A DNA stretch of 64,000 bases from Siphonodentalium dalli. Lineage: Eukaryota; Mollusca; Scaphopoda; Gadilida; Siphonodentaliidae. Positions 10,671 through 22,800 of the stretch are shown here, one piece after another. Both the position numbers and the translations under genes were made by a program. Location of the stretch: positions 103,933,319-103,997,318 of the forward strand of contig CP136066.1 of NCBI GenBank assembly GCA_032622095.1, written 5' to 3'. Below the pieces are notes generated by a model. It saw only the letters and a program-made list of their open reading frames with translations. It searched no databases and was not told the origin of the DNA. Positions within the stretch are counted from its first letter, which is position 1. Each line of letters starts with the position of its first letter.

Positions 10671-10989
10671 GCTTTCGCGTGGAAATAACCTCAACCATAA
10701 ATATACACCATATCACCGGACTATTTCGTTTCACGTGACTAACTGTACTACCATGCATACTACAGGGCATTATTTATTTTGACCGGGACACGTTAAAATT
10801 GGAACTAGTTGTTTCTATTTATTACTATTTATCACTATATATTAATTATGGCTACTTATTGAACTATTCATCTAATAATGTGTTGTTGATTGGTTGATTA
10901 ATGGAGGGTTTAACGTCGTTTTAGCTGCTATATCACGACAAAGAACATAATCATGTAGTCAAAAAGATTGCAGCGAAGCAACAGTGTAC

Positions 10990-13330
10990 ATAAATCAGAC
11001 AGTGGATTATATTAAAACAATGAGCCATGTAAGATAAAAGCACCCAAGAAGAAATGATTCCGCTTGGAGCCAGGAATATAAATTCAAGAACTGACTAGTG
11101 TCCAAGCATAATATAAAACGCATAAAATGAATACAAGAATACATAATTAATAGCAAATAAATAACATTCACATAATGATTCACATCGAAATATGTAAAGT
11201 AGTTTCTAACATCGGAATGTTGCGTTAACAAGTTATTTGTACTATTTGATGAATCGCTCATAAACCTATACCAATGCGTCAAGCGGATGGTCGGATCTGT
11301 CACCCAACCGAGAGCTTCAACCCACAAATTCTGTTCGGTGTCCGTGAGAGCGAGTCGTCTCTCAGCAAGCATCTGGTCAAACTTTGAAAGTTCAAATATG
11401 AATTTCTCCTTATGAGAGTCTAAACGTTGGAGAGACTTGGCGATTTTTGTTTCGAAGCAAGGTGATCAACACGAACAGAAATTGATGTAGTAACTCGCTC
11501 AAATTCAGCGAATTGTTTTTGATCCACTGGCGCAACTTCGATAGATGTTTCCATGGTATGTAACAACATTTCTCGAGCAGGAGTGATAGCAGTCTCGTGA
11601 ATTTGTGTTACAAGTGATATACGCATGGGGATGATCTGACTTGTCTGTCTATAAGTGCCACATCCGCACTCTGTTTTGTAGAAACCGCATCAGACTGTGT
11701 GGCTGGTTAATCTGATAGTCGAGCCAACTGTTTTCTTTGCAGCGAAATATTATAGAGGTTTCTCTACCTTGCACCTTTGAATTTTGAAGTCATATTCCCA
11801 TATGGGACATGGGCGATCCATTACATCATGTGAATCTTCGCAGTTTGAACATTCGTTTGGTCTTGTGCAATCATTATGGTCATGTCCAGAAACATAACAC
11901 ATATAGTTTCATTGCTTTTACAATGTTCCTGACCATGACCATAACCATGACAGTTGAAACATCGTAATGGATTTGGAACATAGGTACTTAAATCTACCTT
12001 CATGTACTCAACCTTCAATGTCAGTCGATGTTCGGACTGATTTGAGGTAAAATATAACTTTTCAAAAGCACTTTTTTATCCATTAACTGTCTTTGAACAC
12101 ATACGGACGTCTGTAACTCCCTGTAGTGCCAACTCAGCCAATTTATCTGACTCAGAAGAATCAGCTATATCGCGAGTTCTCAGCACAGCTCTGCTGCTGT
12201 TCAGTGCATTGAGAGGAGTTCTCAACACTGGTGTTTGTGCAATAGATGTTAATTCCAGAAGAGGTTGAATTGTTCTTGAACATTCTATCAAAATAGACTT
12301 ATTGGCCCTGTCCTGATTTGGTTTGACATTTCAGTTGTCCAGCTATGCTTTGTAGTACCTTACTCGTATTTAAATTCGCGCAGTACTATTTTTCGCGCAC
12401 CCATCGGTGCGCGAATTAAAAATGAGCGAAAAATAGTACGACTCCCACATTTAATCTAAATACAAGAGGGCTCTTTTGCTGAGTTTACATATATTATGAA
12501 CGGTTGAATATATAGACAATTACGCCTATACATGTATGCATATTTTTACATTCGGTTAACCGCTATCGAGATCATTGCTCACAATTCAAGCGACAAATTA
12601 TGGTGACATAGACATTGTTGAAATGATTGTGTATATAATAAATACTAATATTCCAGGTCGCCACAAAATTATGACGTATGTAGTTACTAGTTTGTCTACA
12701 CGATGTAAATCCGCCGCGATGGTGTTTACTATTACACATAAACTATCTCCAACGACTAAGAATCGAAATTATCATCAGCCCCAAGATATACGAAAATATC
12801 ACAGAAATATTACGAAATTCATTTTGTCAGTTTTTAATTCGCGCAGCTAGGTGCGCGAATTTAAAGTGCGCGAATTCAAAACTGAGCGAAAAATAAGTAC
12901 TGCACGAATTTAAATACGAGTAAGGTATAGCATTCTATCATTGACAAATACAGAAGGTCTATTGACATTCGGGGCAAAGCCAAGAACCAAGTACTGAGGA
13001 TTTACCTCAGCAACAGTGGAAATTGATGAGTTATCATTCTCACGATAAATATATTTGTGTTTGGTTTGAGTTGAGTTGCATATGAAAAGCAAATAATCGA
13101 CAACTAGCTCAGCAGCCGCACCGGACTGCCCATCGAATTATGGTCGGGCCAAAGACTGGTACATAGCTGAAGCGGCGAACAGTTTAACCACTGCATGCAG
13201 CAGCCTCCCGGTACCTACACACCGTGAGACAGTCTGTAACCACCAGGACTCTCACCACATCTCACGGGATGCACACACGGTGACCCGGCGGCAAACAGGA
13301 GACGCTTACCTCTCGCATGGGGGGGGGGGG
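10990..13330 (-). mobile_element. LINE ORF1 remnant, copy 2, minus strand, split by a MITE
   Basis: Read from about 13090 downward, the minus strand carries a VFVNDRML segment. After the MITE at 12355-12927 comes a segment LNSSRAVLRTRDIADSS (about 12215-12165) followed by QGVTDVR. Next is a CCHC zinc knuckle CFNCHGYGHGQEHC (about 11961-11920; C-X2-C-X4-H-X4-C). Nucleic-acid-binding ORF1 proteins of jockey/CR1-type LINEs have this layout. Further minus-strand frames to about 11007 may be the ORF1 end. GC-rich 13100-13330 could be the 5' UTR. Stops interrupt the frame, so it is a fossil. Confidence 0.7.
12355..12927. mobile_element. TA-target MITE (Tc1/mariner-like target) inside LINE ORF1
   Basis: The ends are inverted repeats of about 45 bp built around TACCTTACTCGTATTTAAAT, with a few differences. 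The element carries additional internal palindromes of gcgcgaatt type near 12380-12420 and 12835-12870. Aligning the interrupted LINE ORF1 with its uninterrupted counterpart near 1093-1115 puts the TA duplication at 12353-12354 and 12928-12929. No transposase is encoded. TA duplication suggests Tc1/mariner mobilisation, although the terminus itself is not one I recognise. Confidence 0.75.
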
Positions 13331-14779
13331 TGTAGGCATATCCTACCTGGTGACCATACGGTGATTAATGTGTTACAAATAGCTGCCGTTTTCCAAATTG
13401 TGATATATAATAACGAGTCCAAGTCAAAGCCTTACCACTGGGGGCGCACAGCTCCTGCTAAATCCGCCAGAAATCGCATAATAGTCCAGTGCGCAATCGC
13501 GAGGCTCCGGTGCGTTTCCGACGAGAGAAAGTCTACCATGCCCAGAAATTTAGCTCAGGGATCGTTATTGTGAGAAATTTAAATAAGAAAATGATGTTTC
13601 CCCCTCAATCCGCAGGATTCAATAAACCTGAAATTTTTCCCCAACCTCATCATTTCCATTGCTTTTTACTATGCAAAATCCGAAAGCTTTCTGAGTGGAG
13701 CATGTGCTCCATTTTATTACAATCATCAGTGTATTGTCATCTTGGTATTTTTTAAATATTGCCGATCAAAATCATTGTCATATGGTGAGTAAGTTTGTTA
13801 AAACAATATTTATAACATATCACAAAATGATACATAGCCTTTGCGATAACAAGCTACACGACGGGTGCATTCGGCAAAAGAGCACCAGTCCGAAATCGTC
13901 ACCTCACTGTGCTTTCATGTTGATTTTGATGCTTCACGTTTCACGGCGCCGGGGATATTATCATAGGGGTGTGTTCCACATCAGAGACGTGGCGACAGGA
14001 GAGGTTGAGGGGTGTCTAGCCCTCCAACTTTGGTCAAAATATTCAACAGCTGGAAATTTTATGCCTCGCACAGCATTTGTTGGAAATTTTACACCACTTA
14101 TAGGTTGAAATTGTTAGTTAGTTGATTTTCCAACAATTAATTAGTGGGACATATGTTCTAAACTCTAGCAAATCTATATTTTGTCCAAATGTTGGTCTGA
14201 AATTGCTATCAATTGGAAATATACCAACATTATAGTTGGTGTCAGGTTGGTTGGAAATTTCCAACAGTTGGAAAGTTCAAAGCTAGTGTTCTCCTATCTT
14301 GACCCCTCTGAACGGCGGCCTTTTTTAATCGGGTGTGTTTGGTGAATATGTGGGGTGTCTCGGCGGCAACCCTACACTACTCTTTGGTTCGACCTAAATC
14401 GGTAAAGGGCCGACAACTGGCATGAGTTCCCTATTTGAATCCATCTGGAAGGCGGCCATGTTGGATTGATGTGGGGTGTGTGTGGAAATAGTTGCTTGCG
14501 GCCATCCAACAACACCCTTTATTTAAGTGAAATATTGTCGAATAAGGAATATTCATCGTGTACGTTGAGTAAAAGCTGAAAACTGCGGTCATTTGTAAAA
14601 GTGGCGGAATTTTGAATATGTCGGCCATTGCGATTGGTTTGTCGGAAAAAATGACATACACTGGCCATTCGTGCCAAATATCAGGTTTGCTTCATAAAGT
14701 GAACGATTCTGTCAGTATTTGACACTAACCGCCTCATATATATTGCAATGGTAAACATATATATTTGCTCTGCGAAGCG
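13331..14779. other. No gene; ttggaaatttt-rich repeat
   Basis: Between about 14045 and 14285 variants of ttggaaatttt/ccaac recur many times in both orientations, giving a self-complementary low-complexity stretch. The G-run at 13320-13330 precedes it. Plus-strand frames at 13280-14108 are short, overlap one another and show no domain, so I do not call them genes. Confidence 0.4.
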
Positions 14780-15065
14780 CAAAGAGACAATCAGTTGGTT
14801 AGGGCCAACGCTGGCGATGCTGGTTCAAATTCAGATGTTTCCATCGTAGACTTTGTACCACGAAATAGTTATCTGGTGGAGTTGTCAGTTACTTGTCGAT
14901 GGCCGTTCGTTTGCCGCACATGGTCGATGAGTTTATCAACCATTTAAATCAGTGTCAGATTAAGTAGCCGTAAGTGTGCGGATTTCCTCCACCACAAAAA
15001 CTGGCAAAGTCGTGATATGGCATTAGTTGCTGAAATCGACATTAAACCCCAAATCAATCGATCAA
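14780..15065 (+). mobile_element. tRNA-derived SINE, diverged copy of the 21503-21818 family
   Basis: A-box-like caatcagttggttaggg (14788-14804) and B-box-like tggttcaaattc (14821-14832) are followed by the same body as 21503-21818: cgctggcgat, gccgcacatggtcga, gtgtgcggatttcctccacc and gtcgtgatatggc. The tail is an aaccccaaatcaatc type repeat. The head is degenerate, so the copy is older than its relative. Confidence 0.75.
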
Positions 15066-15069
15066 TTGC

Positions 15070-18000
15070 ACGTGATATGGCATAGCGAAACCGATGCGAC
15101 GTCAAACGCAATACCCGCAGGGAAGGTGGCATCTCCCTTATATAGAACTTCGCTAAATAATAAACTGGGGATTATTTGAGTGACCAAAGGCTAAATGCAA
15201 TAGAAAATCATAATTTCGAGCCATGTTCGAAAGCAGTCATTGAATAGTATACTCATATTCACTACCTTGGGATAGAATAGCTAAAACTGCGGTATCTGTC
15301 AGAAGTCACACTTGCTGTTCAGAATACACAAAAGATGGAAACAAGAAAACCATAGTCAGAAATGGTAACGTGCTCAAGATAATATAATATGATGATACGT
15401 AAACGTAATTTGAGCCCGCTTGTTAATGTGCATGGGGCTATTAGATGAATGTTTTAATCTTTCGAAGGATTTGATGAGTAATTAATAGTAATGGGACATA
15501 AACAAATCATACCGGTATATGTAAATGCTCATAATACCGTAATTGTAAATGTTGTTTCTGCAAAACAGTCCAAAATAGTTTAAAAAAAAATAAACTATCA
15601 ATGTGAAAACAAGTGCACCACCCATAGTATCCCCTGTCAAGCATACTGATGATCATTTAAATCCGATTGACGATGACCAAAATATAGAGCTTCAAAGTTG
15701 TTATGGAAGGACTCAGACGGAGCCCATTCCTAAATCATCAGCCACACTTCATTTGCTGGGTATAATACACATAAAGTCGAGTATACCTGAAGTTTTACTA
15801 TATGGCTGCCCCAGACTGAAGCCCAAACGTGGCTGCTGAATCCTAAATACATGAACAAATCTAGCCCATGAACATGTAGACTTGATAATAATGAGGGCAT
15901 CACCCATAGCCGTACCCCCTGAATCCTGAATACTGGGTACCAGTTAAGAAAATATGGATCACAATCTTGGTAATTTTACACTAATACCCCTGTATCATAG
16001 TTTTCATGCATTTGCTGAAGTATCCACACCGGTTACTTCAACACACCAAGAGCACATGACCACAATTTAGAAGAAACAAAATAATTTCACCATTATTTGA
16101 ACGGATTGTCAAATTTTGCCCCTCAATTGTAAAAATATGGGTTTTGTGTATTTCAACAGATATTCAGGAACTGACGCAGTGTGAGACATACTGAGTACCT
16201 GGTGTGAATTGAACTGCAGTGGGGTCTAAATCATATATACCCCTTCACGTTAGAAAAATGCCATCAAATGACATACTTTGTCAGTACAATGTACATTTAG
16301 CTTGAGGATAGAAGTGATCCATCATATCGCTCTGAATTCAACCAGGCCCCCTCATTTCATGTACATTTCGATCTCTGACTGAATATCCTCAGAATAAATT
16401 ATAAACTGTTTTTGCAGTCGCCTAAAGTTGACTCATGTAAAAGACTAAAAGCGAATAATATGTCAAATCTGTAATTTAAGACTTTGTGACTTGACAATCA
16501 ATGACACGAGGTCAGCAATATGGAACTACCTGGTATATATGCCTACTGGAGAAGAAATTAAAGATGCATATCCGAATTAACACTCGCAATTTACTATTTC
16601 TTTGGCTTCGGGGGTAACAAATATTTGATTTAAGTTCAGGAACCCACCCATCAAGGCTCAGATTGATCAGATATCAATTTATGAAATCTATTATTTTTCA
16701 CCACCGGTACTTCGTGCCATCCTGGTCAGCAGTGCTATTAAATGCCCACATGTATTCAATGTCCTCCCCATGGCGTATTAAGTGAAGCCAGTCTGTGCAG
16801 TATCTTTAATTTGCCACGTCCATTATATGGGAGTTGAAACACCGATATTAACCCAAATATTTCCTGATTAACGAAGTTACCAAACACATTTGAAGTCAAT
16901 CTTGAGTCCGCTTGCATTGTACCGACAAAATACAAGCCGTTGTCGATTACGTTGTGTAAACAAAAGTTAGAAAATGGGATGTTGCTGAACTTGCGGTTAA
17001 AATACTCCATGCTGGCATGAAATTTCTTATTGCTAGTTACATGTAGATGATGATTGCACTATATAAAACTGAGTGGCGGAAGATTTGCAGTATCGGTATT
17101 GCATAAATATTCTTACAAATGTGCTCAGATTGTGTAGTTTCAAACCTTTTGGTATCGGTATGTTTTTTCTGGTACAAATATTTCCTCTCCCACCAACCTG
17201 CGATTATATTTGTTGTCACCCATGGTAAAACATACATGTGTACAACTAATGGAGGCTGATATCAGCAGAATATAACATTAACAAAAACATAGTTTGTACC
17301 TTGAAATCTGCCGCTTTCAAACTGCTTGTCTGGGCATTTCTCAAAATAGTAACTATAAACTGAGTTGCAACTACATGTACGATAAAAAGCCGTATCAACG
17401 AAAATGCAGGACTTTACAGCTACATGTCAGCTGTCGTGATATTATTTAACTGCCAAAATATCGTGAAGAAAATCATGTGGGTAGTACAGGCATGTAAGAT
17501 GGTATTTGTTTTCATATCGCGGTTTTGTGCATTAATCGAAATAATGTACATCACTAGTGTCAACATGTTGAATCCAACATGCCACATCATTAAATTTGCT
17601 GTGGGACATTTTCCATAATTTCGAGGGCTGGTTTCGCCCCTCCCGCCCCTAAACATTCCTGTCGGATATCCTGTCGGATGCACAAATGGCATCGCTGTTC
17701 AGTTTATTTCTTAAAGTATATATCAATAAGCATTTTGCTATTTACGTCAATTCACCAATGTGCCCCCCCCCCCCCCCAAATCCACCACTCTGCAATTAGG
17801 CCTCTACGAATCGGCAATTTACCGCAGATTCGAAATCCGATATAGAATCGGGTTGCCTATGTCAACATTAATAGCCACCAGTCAGTCCAGATTTTATTAT
17901 TATACTGCGTCAGCAAATTTCAGTGTACCATAGGCTTAGATTGTTGACAGAAAATAGCATCGCATGAGCAATTCTCCTTCTCCTGTTGTTTTAGTTATAT

Positions 18001-18920
18001 ATACCGGTACATTTCAATTCAGTTTTATTAACTCAAGTAAAATATTTCTAAGTACATATATGTGTATGCACAAAAATAGTTAACACTATTACTAGTGTCA
18101 AGTTTGCAGATAATCATTACCAGTAAAAATCACTTATAATAATTAAGTCAAGTACTGCATATAACAATGAGGGCGGTGTAAGACAGCGTTGGTTTGCATA
18201 CGGTACCTCGGTGTTGACGAGTAACCAAAATACCATACAGTACTAGTCTCAGAGATGCCTCGGGGATTATGTACTATAAGCTTTCTCACCAAAAGGGTTC
18301 TTTTACATTAGCCAGGGCAACCAAGAAGTTAACGGTCTAACCTGGGCTTCCTAGACGGCCGGGATAACTTGGTTAGTGTGTACAACTTGGGCATGTGAAA
18401 GCGAGTCATCACAGCAGAAAACCTGGAAAATAACACGATTCGTTCTGACTTAACTCGAGGTCAGCCAATAATAGAATTTTCGCATCATGTGAGTGTTTAG
18501 TGATTTATATAACCAAACAATGTCAACTGTGACACCGTGCTTGACAGTTAGTTTCACACATGTCCGTATACTAATATTATATCACGACATACTGTCGATA
18601 CTGAAGTATTGTATTATTATGTATTTTTCGCTACATTACATTTTCTGCCTGGTATATAGGCACGTCTTTGAAATTTGCATGTATCTTTTTTATCTCGATT
18701 CCATCATTTCCTAATTTCTGATGATTTGGTTGGTTATTATCACAATACTCCAGGGACAGGGGAACACTGTTTGCATACTTTACTACTAACTATCACAAGT
18801 ATAACATACTGTGGGAACAACTTATCAATTGCATGCATTATTGCATAATATTTTTAAACATAACTTATAACATCTTCGACTTGTTTTTATTTATTTTCAC
18901 GAAAAGGAATAATATAGTTG
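15070..18920. other. Gene-poor stretch
   Basis: Nothing here is recognised. Three open frames are noted without function: plus 15603-15839 (78 residues, hydrophilic), minus 17010-16756 (84 residues starting MEYFNRKFSNIPF, protein-like composition) and minus 17692-17420. A C-run lies at 17763-17777. A piece near 15340-15390 (aacaagaaaaccatag then cagaaatggtaacg) recurs near 39298-39345. Confidence 0.4.
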
Positions 18921-18929
18921 TAAATATAG

Positions 18930-19050
18930 AAGGCCGATGACTTCTTCCCGAGAGGTCTAGATCTCTTGGACACAGTCGTTAGACGCAAACTCAAGCTCGG
19001 TTAGTCCTTGGATGGGTGACTGACTTGGGATTCCGGGTGCACGCTGCTAC
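18930..19050 (+). ncRNA. 5S rRNA-like sequence (pseudogene or 5S-derived SINE head)
   Basis: The stretch ctcggttagtccttggat, then gggtgac-gacttggga and ccgggtgc, follows the 3' half of eukaryotic 5S rRNA in order, including the internal promoter region. The preceding gaggtctagatctcttgg resembles the 5' half poorly. The match is too diverged for a working 5S gene. It could be a 5S pseudogene or the head of a 5S-derived (SINE3-type) retroposon, and no tail or target duplication was pinned down. Confidence 0.6.
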
Positions 19051-20169
19051 ATTTCTGTGCGACTCCCACACTTCTTGCTCTCAGTCTCATTCTATTACAA
19101 TCGTCATGCTATTTTGCATGTTTTTAAATCATACTTCATTCATACATCTGTCATGTAATTCAGCAAGCGAAACATTAAATTATATTTTAATTAGCATTGT
19201 TTGCGGTCATTTGTGAAATACCCACGACACACCATGTGGTAAATACATTTTTTTTTATTTCGATTCGAGCTCGAAGATTGTTTCACTGTGTCACACTAAG
19301 TCAGTACAGTAAGTTTCGACTGCATTATTTCGTCAGTCAGTGTGGACTTTGCCTTTAAGTTTAACAGATCTATTCTTAGAATGGAGTTCGTAAATATGTA
19401 CACATTGCTTACCTCAGTTGTGTTCATAATCGTATGTGTTAAGTTATTTAACAGGTTTGAGTGTGATTGTTGAACAACGAAACTGATTTCTCCACGCGGA
19501 CATTTTTTTTTATGTGTGCGTACTGACAAACTTATCAAGGGATTCAAGCAACAAAGTTACAAACTCATATTTCTTTCGCTAGTTGTGAATAGAAATACAT
19601 GATTTACAAGCCATTAACAATAACATCAATGGATTGGTTCGCACCATCAATGAATCAAATGGCTTCAAATAGTTAATAAGTTTGGAACTATATGTATGTC
19701 TCCCATGTCTCATCACCCAATATTTGAGTAAAGTAAAGTTGTATGATGAGTTCGATCAATTTAAAAGGACTCTGCGACCTTTCAATCGGAACTTATAGTT
19801 TCCGTTTGTCGGCTTTGCACTTTGAGAATATTCCAACTTTTAGGCGGAAACACCAATAGAAAATTGAAGAAAATATCCAAACGCACAGTGAGGCCTCTAG
19901 AATCATCTTTCGGGGCATCTATTTTTTTTCATTTTTTTTATAAAATATGTAAACAAAATTTGTTCATGCAATTTCACTTTTTGTTAAACTTCAGTGCTCA
20001 GATTCGCAATTTTTAATATATTTGGGACATAATTTGCTTATATATAATGAAGTACATGTATAACTAACATGTGCCGAAATGAATTATTTATCAAAGTTTT
20101 TGCTCTTGGTCATTTTGATAAATCACACTAACTTTGATGCCGATCGAGGTGGGAAATAATCAATCTAAA
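19051..20169. other. No gene seen
   Basis: AT-rich sequence with several poly-T tracts near 19250, 19505 and 19920. No domain, splice pair or repeat family is recognised. Confidence 0.4.
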
Positions 20170-20243
20170 ATGGCGGCCGTTGCCAACAATACAATTTTGG
20201 ATTCCGCTGACCCTTCAGTTATGAATAAATTATCCTATTTTAG
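20170..20243 (+). CDS. Candidate first coding exon, unknown gene
   Basis: An ATG in a favourable context (aaaATGG) opens a 24-codon frame starting MAAVANNTILDSADPSV and ends at a textbook donor, TTTAG followed by gtaagt (20244), in phase 2. The alanine-rich start and the strong donor resemble a real 5' coding exon, and CpG-rich sequence follows near 20310-20355. No later exon was found and the peptide is not recognised. It may be chance. Confidence 0.25.
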
Positions 20244-20439
20244 GTAAGTTCAATCTAATTTTAAATTGGGCCGAAAAAGTCGATTAGTATATCTCATATT
20301 CGCATACGTACACCCTTGGTCGCTTCGCTTCCGCGGCTTCGCCGCGGGAGAGTGGGCGCTATTATATACTCATGATTGTAATTATAGAATATTAAATATA
20401 TTGGTTTCACGAATGACCAACTCATATAATCGCCTTGCA

Positions 20440-20600
20440 CTTCTTGGCATCCGAATCACAATTGAAATTCCCAACAAAACACCTTTTACCGGACTCGGCC
20501 TCCGGGTCGCAGTTCGACTTTTAATCCGTCCAAAAATGTCCATTCTATAAATAAAACGCCCATGCGCCCACTGTATACCAAGAAACAGCGAAACATTATA
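20440..20600. repeat. Dispersed repeat (mate at 39770-39930)
   Basis: cttttaccggactcgg, a gggtcgcagt segment, then tt-aa-cgtcc and an a-rich stretch ending in a ccatg motif, occur in the same order near 39798-39895. The nature of the family is unknown. It lies just downstream of the candidate exon at 20170. Confidence 0.55.
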
Positions 20601-21490
20601 CACGCGGAGCGCGGATCTAGCGCTCGCTATTCCTCACAAGGCAGTCAATATATGTGGGTGTTTCATTATGCATGAACACAACAAATTCTCGCCTCGCGCC
20701 AATCGTGACGCCCGCCCAGCAAGCGAATAAATAGTTCGATGACTATAGCTCGGGTGATAGTTATCAAAGTTTTGTCATCGCGCCAGATTCGTGACAATGT
20801 TAGCTTTGCGCCAAAATTTAATTCTGGCCTTGCGCCGGAGTGTGATGTTCAAACGCTATAGCCAGGACGATAGACAGCTCGCAAAACTACTCTCTGACAA
20901 GTGATGCGGCTCCGCGCAACCAAAAGACAGTTTGGCCCTCTGTGAACTTAATGTGTCATAAAGTTAATTATTTATACGAACACGAATATTAGTATCTACC
21001 CGAAATCTCTGACATATTGCATCTCATTTCCAAAGTGGTATTCGTCGTTAAAGTCTATACTATGTCTATATACATATGTTTCGACTGCTAGACAGGGGCT
21101 GCCGTTAAATGACCCATTAATATAAACTGGGAAAGTTGCATAGAACATCAGACCATCATAAGCCCTCTACCGATTGCGATCCACACACAGAGAATCAACA
21201 TAATTCCAGTATCTGGGCATTTTTAAGTCACTTTCTAGTGTCATGTGGCTTACATTTTTAGTAAACATGGTTGCATTTTAAAGATAACATAAAGCTATTC
21301 CCGTCTTAAGTTGGTAATTTTTTCGTCAGGAAAGTAATGAAAGTGTCGATAACACTGTAGCCCAACTTGGGGAGGCGTTAATAATTCTATGCTGAACAGT
21401 CAAGTCAATAGAATGATAAAGAAGGAAAGTCAAACGTTTAAGTAAATGGATTGTTGTGTAAATGAAATAAATTTTATTTCAAAGATTTCT
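20601..21490. other. No gene seen
   Basis: Contains cgcgcca-type short repeats around 20690-20900 (cgcgccaatcgtg, cgcgccagattcgtg, gcgccaaaat, gcgccggag). No coding or structural feature is recognised. Confidence 0.4.
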
Positions 21491-21502
21491 CCACTAAATG
21501 TG

Positions 21503-21818
21503 AGGGGCCTCGGTGGCTCAATCGGTTAGGGATACACCTCCAAGCCGTTACGCCTTCCAGCGCTGGCGATAAGGGTTCAAATCCACATGTTTCCACCGCG
21601 GACTATGTAACTCGAAATCGTTATCTGGGAAAGTTGCCAGTTACTTGCCGATGGCCGATGGCCGATGGCCGCACATGGTCGACGAGTTTATCAGCCATTG
21701 AAATCACTGTTAGATTAGCCGTAAGTGTGCGGATTTCCTCCACCATTAAAACTGGCAATGTCGTGATATGGCCTAAGTGGCTAAAGCGACATAAAACCCC
21801 AATCAATCAATCAATCAA
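21503..21818 (+). mobile_element. tRNA-derived SINE, complete, with 12-bp target duplication
   Basis: A box tggctcaatcggttagg (21514-21530) and B box gggttcaaatcc (21573-21584) form a polymerase III promoter. The body ends in aatcaatcaatcaatca. CCACTAAATGTG occurs on both sides (21491-21502 and 21819-21830) as a perfect target duplication. A small gatggccgatggcc triplication lies near 21648-21670. This is the best-preserved member of the family also seen at 14780-15065. Confidence 0.9.
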
Positions 21819-21830
21819 CCACTAAATGTG

Positions 21831-22320
21831 GGCTGCAGAGTGTGCCGGTGGATTCACATGTGAAATCTAAGATGGCTCCAGGCGCCCATGTTTTTTAAAA
21901 CAAATTTCGGAAGAATTGGACAGCTTCCATCTTGATATAACACCGAAGAGCAATATGAAGGAAGATGAGGGATGTGGCAGGTATGGTGTGCCAAATGATT
22001 TAAAGAGTAAAATCCAGGATGGCCACTGGCGACCATGCTTTTTAACGAAATTCGGAAAATATCGTTGGCTCCCATCTAGAGGTCATCCTGAACATCCTTA
22101 AGAAGTTTGGTGACGATAGGATGAGGGATGTGGCCTGTAGGTTGTGCCATATGATTTAGTAATGCAAAGAATAAAATCCCATATGGCAGCATTTCGGAAA
22201 AATCGATGGCTCCCATCTAGAGGTCACCATGAAGATGCGTTTAAAGTTTGCTGATGATCGAACGAGGGATGTGGTCTGTAGGCTGTTCCAAATGATTTAG
22301 TCAAAAAATCGTTTAAATTC
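21831..22320. repeat. Tandem array, unit about 150-160 bp, about three copies
   Basis: The motifs gagggatgtggc, tgccaaatgattta and ggctcccatctagaggtca recur at intervals of roughly 150 bp. A related partial unit lies at 22725-22800 (gcgggctgcagggta, aatccaagatggctgctgg). The wording is similar in style to the 6235-7585 element (aagatggc, ggccatc) but the units differ. It is probably the core of a second tandem-repeat element whose ends I could not place. Confidence 0.65.
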
Positions 22321-22800
22321 GATAGCTCTCATCTAGAGGTTACACTGGTGTAAATGTTTTCCATAGGCCTTACGCAAAAGGATCATATCTGTCTAGCAGC
22401 CTTTAAATCTTGTGTTTTCGTAACTAGTGTCAGATCCGCATAAAAAAATACTGTCATATTTTAATCCACACCAAAAAATTAAAACTTAGCTACAAAGTGT
22501 TAATTCCTGTGCCAATGGCTATTTTACCTAAATCATAGGGGTGTGATGATTATTTTTATGCAAAAATCACACAAGGCTATTGATCAATTAGGGCCCAGTG
22601 TCTATTTTATTCTATCCTATATATTCCTCCCGCATTCGCTAGACGTCACTCCGAACCATATTTACACCAGTGTAACATAGAGGTGATCATAATCATGCTT
22701 GTAAATTTTCAAAACATTTCTTAGATATATGCGGGCTGCAGGGTATACCGATGGATTCAAATTTGAAATCCAAGATGGCTGCTGGCGTCCATATCCTACC

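Noticed and set aside
13280-14108. Three overlapping plus-strand frames as a gene
   Set aside because: They lie in different frames, share no domain and run into a low-complexity inverted repeat.
18930-19050. Functional 5S rRNA gene
   Set aside because: The 5' half is too degraded and there is no matching neighbour copy; kept only as a 5S-like sequence.
21831-22101. Frames on both strands in the 150-bp tandem array
   Set aside because: They follow the repeat units and change with them; no domain is present.
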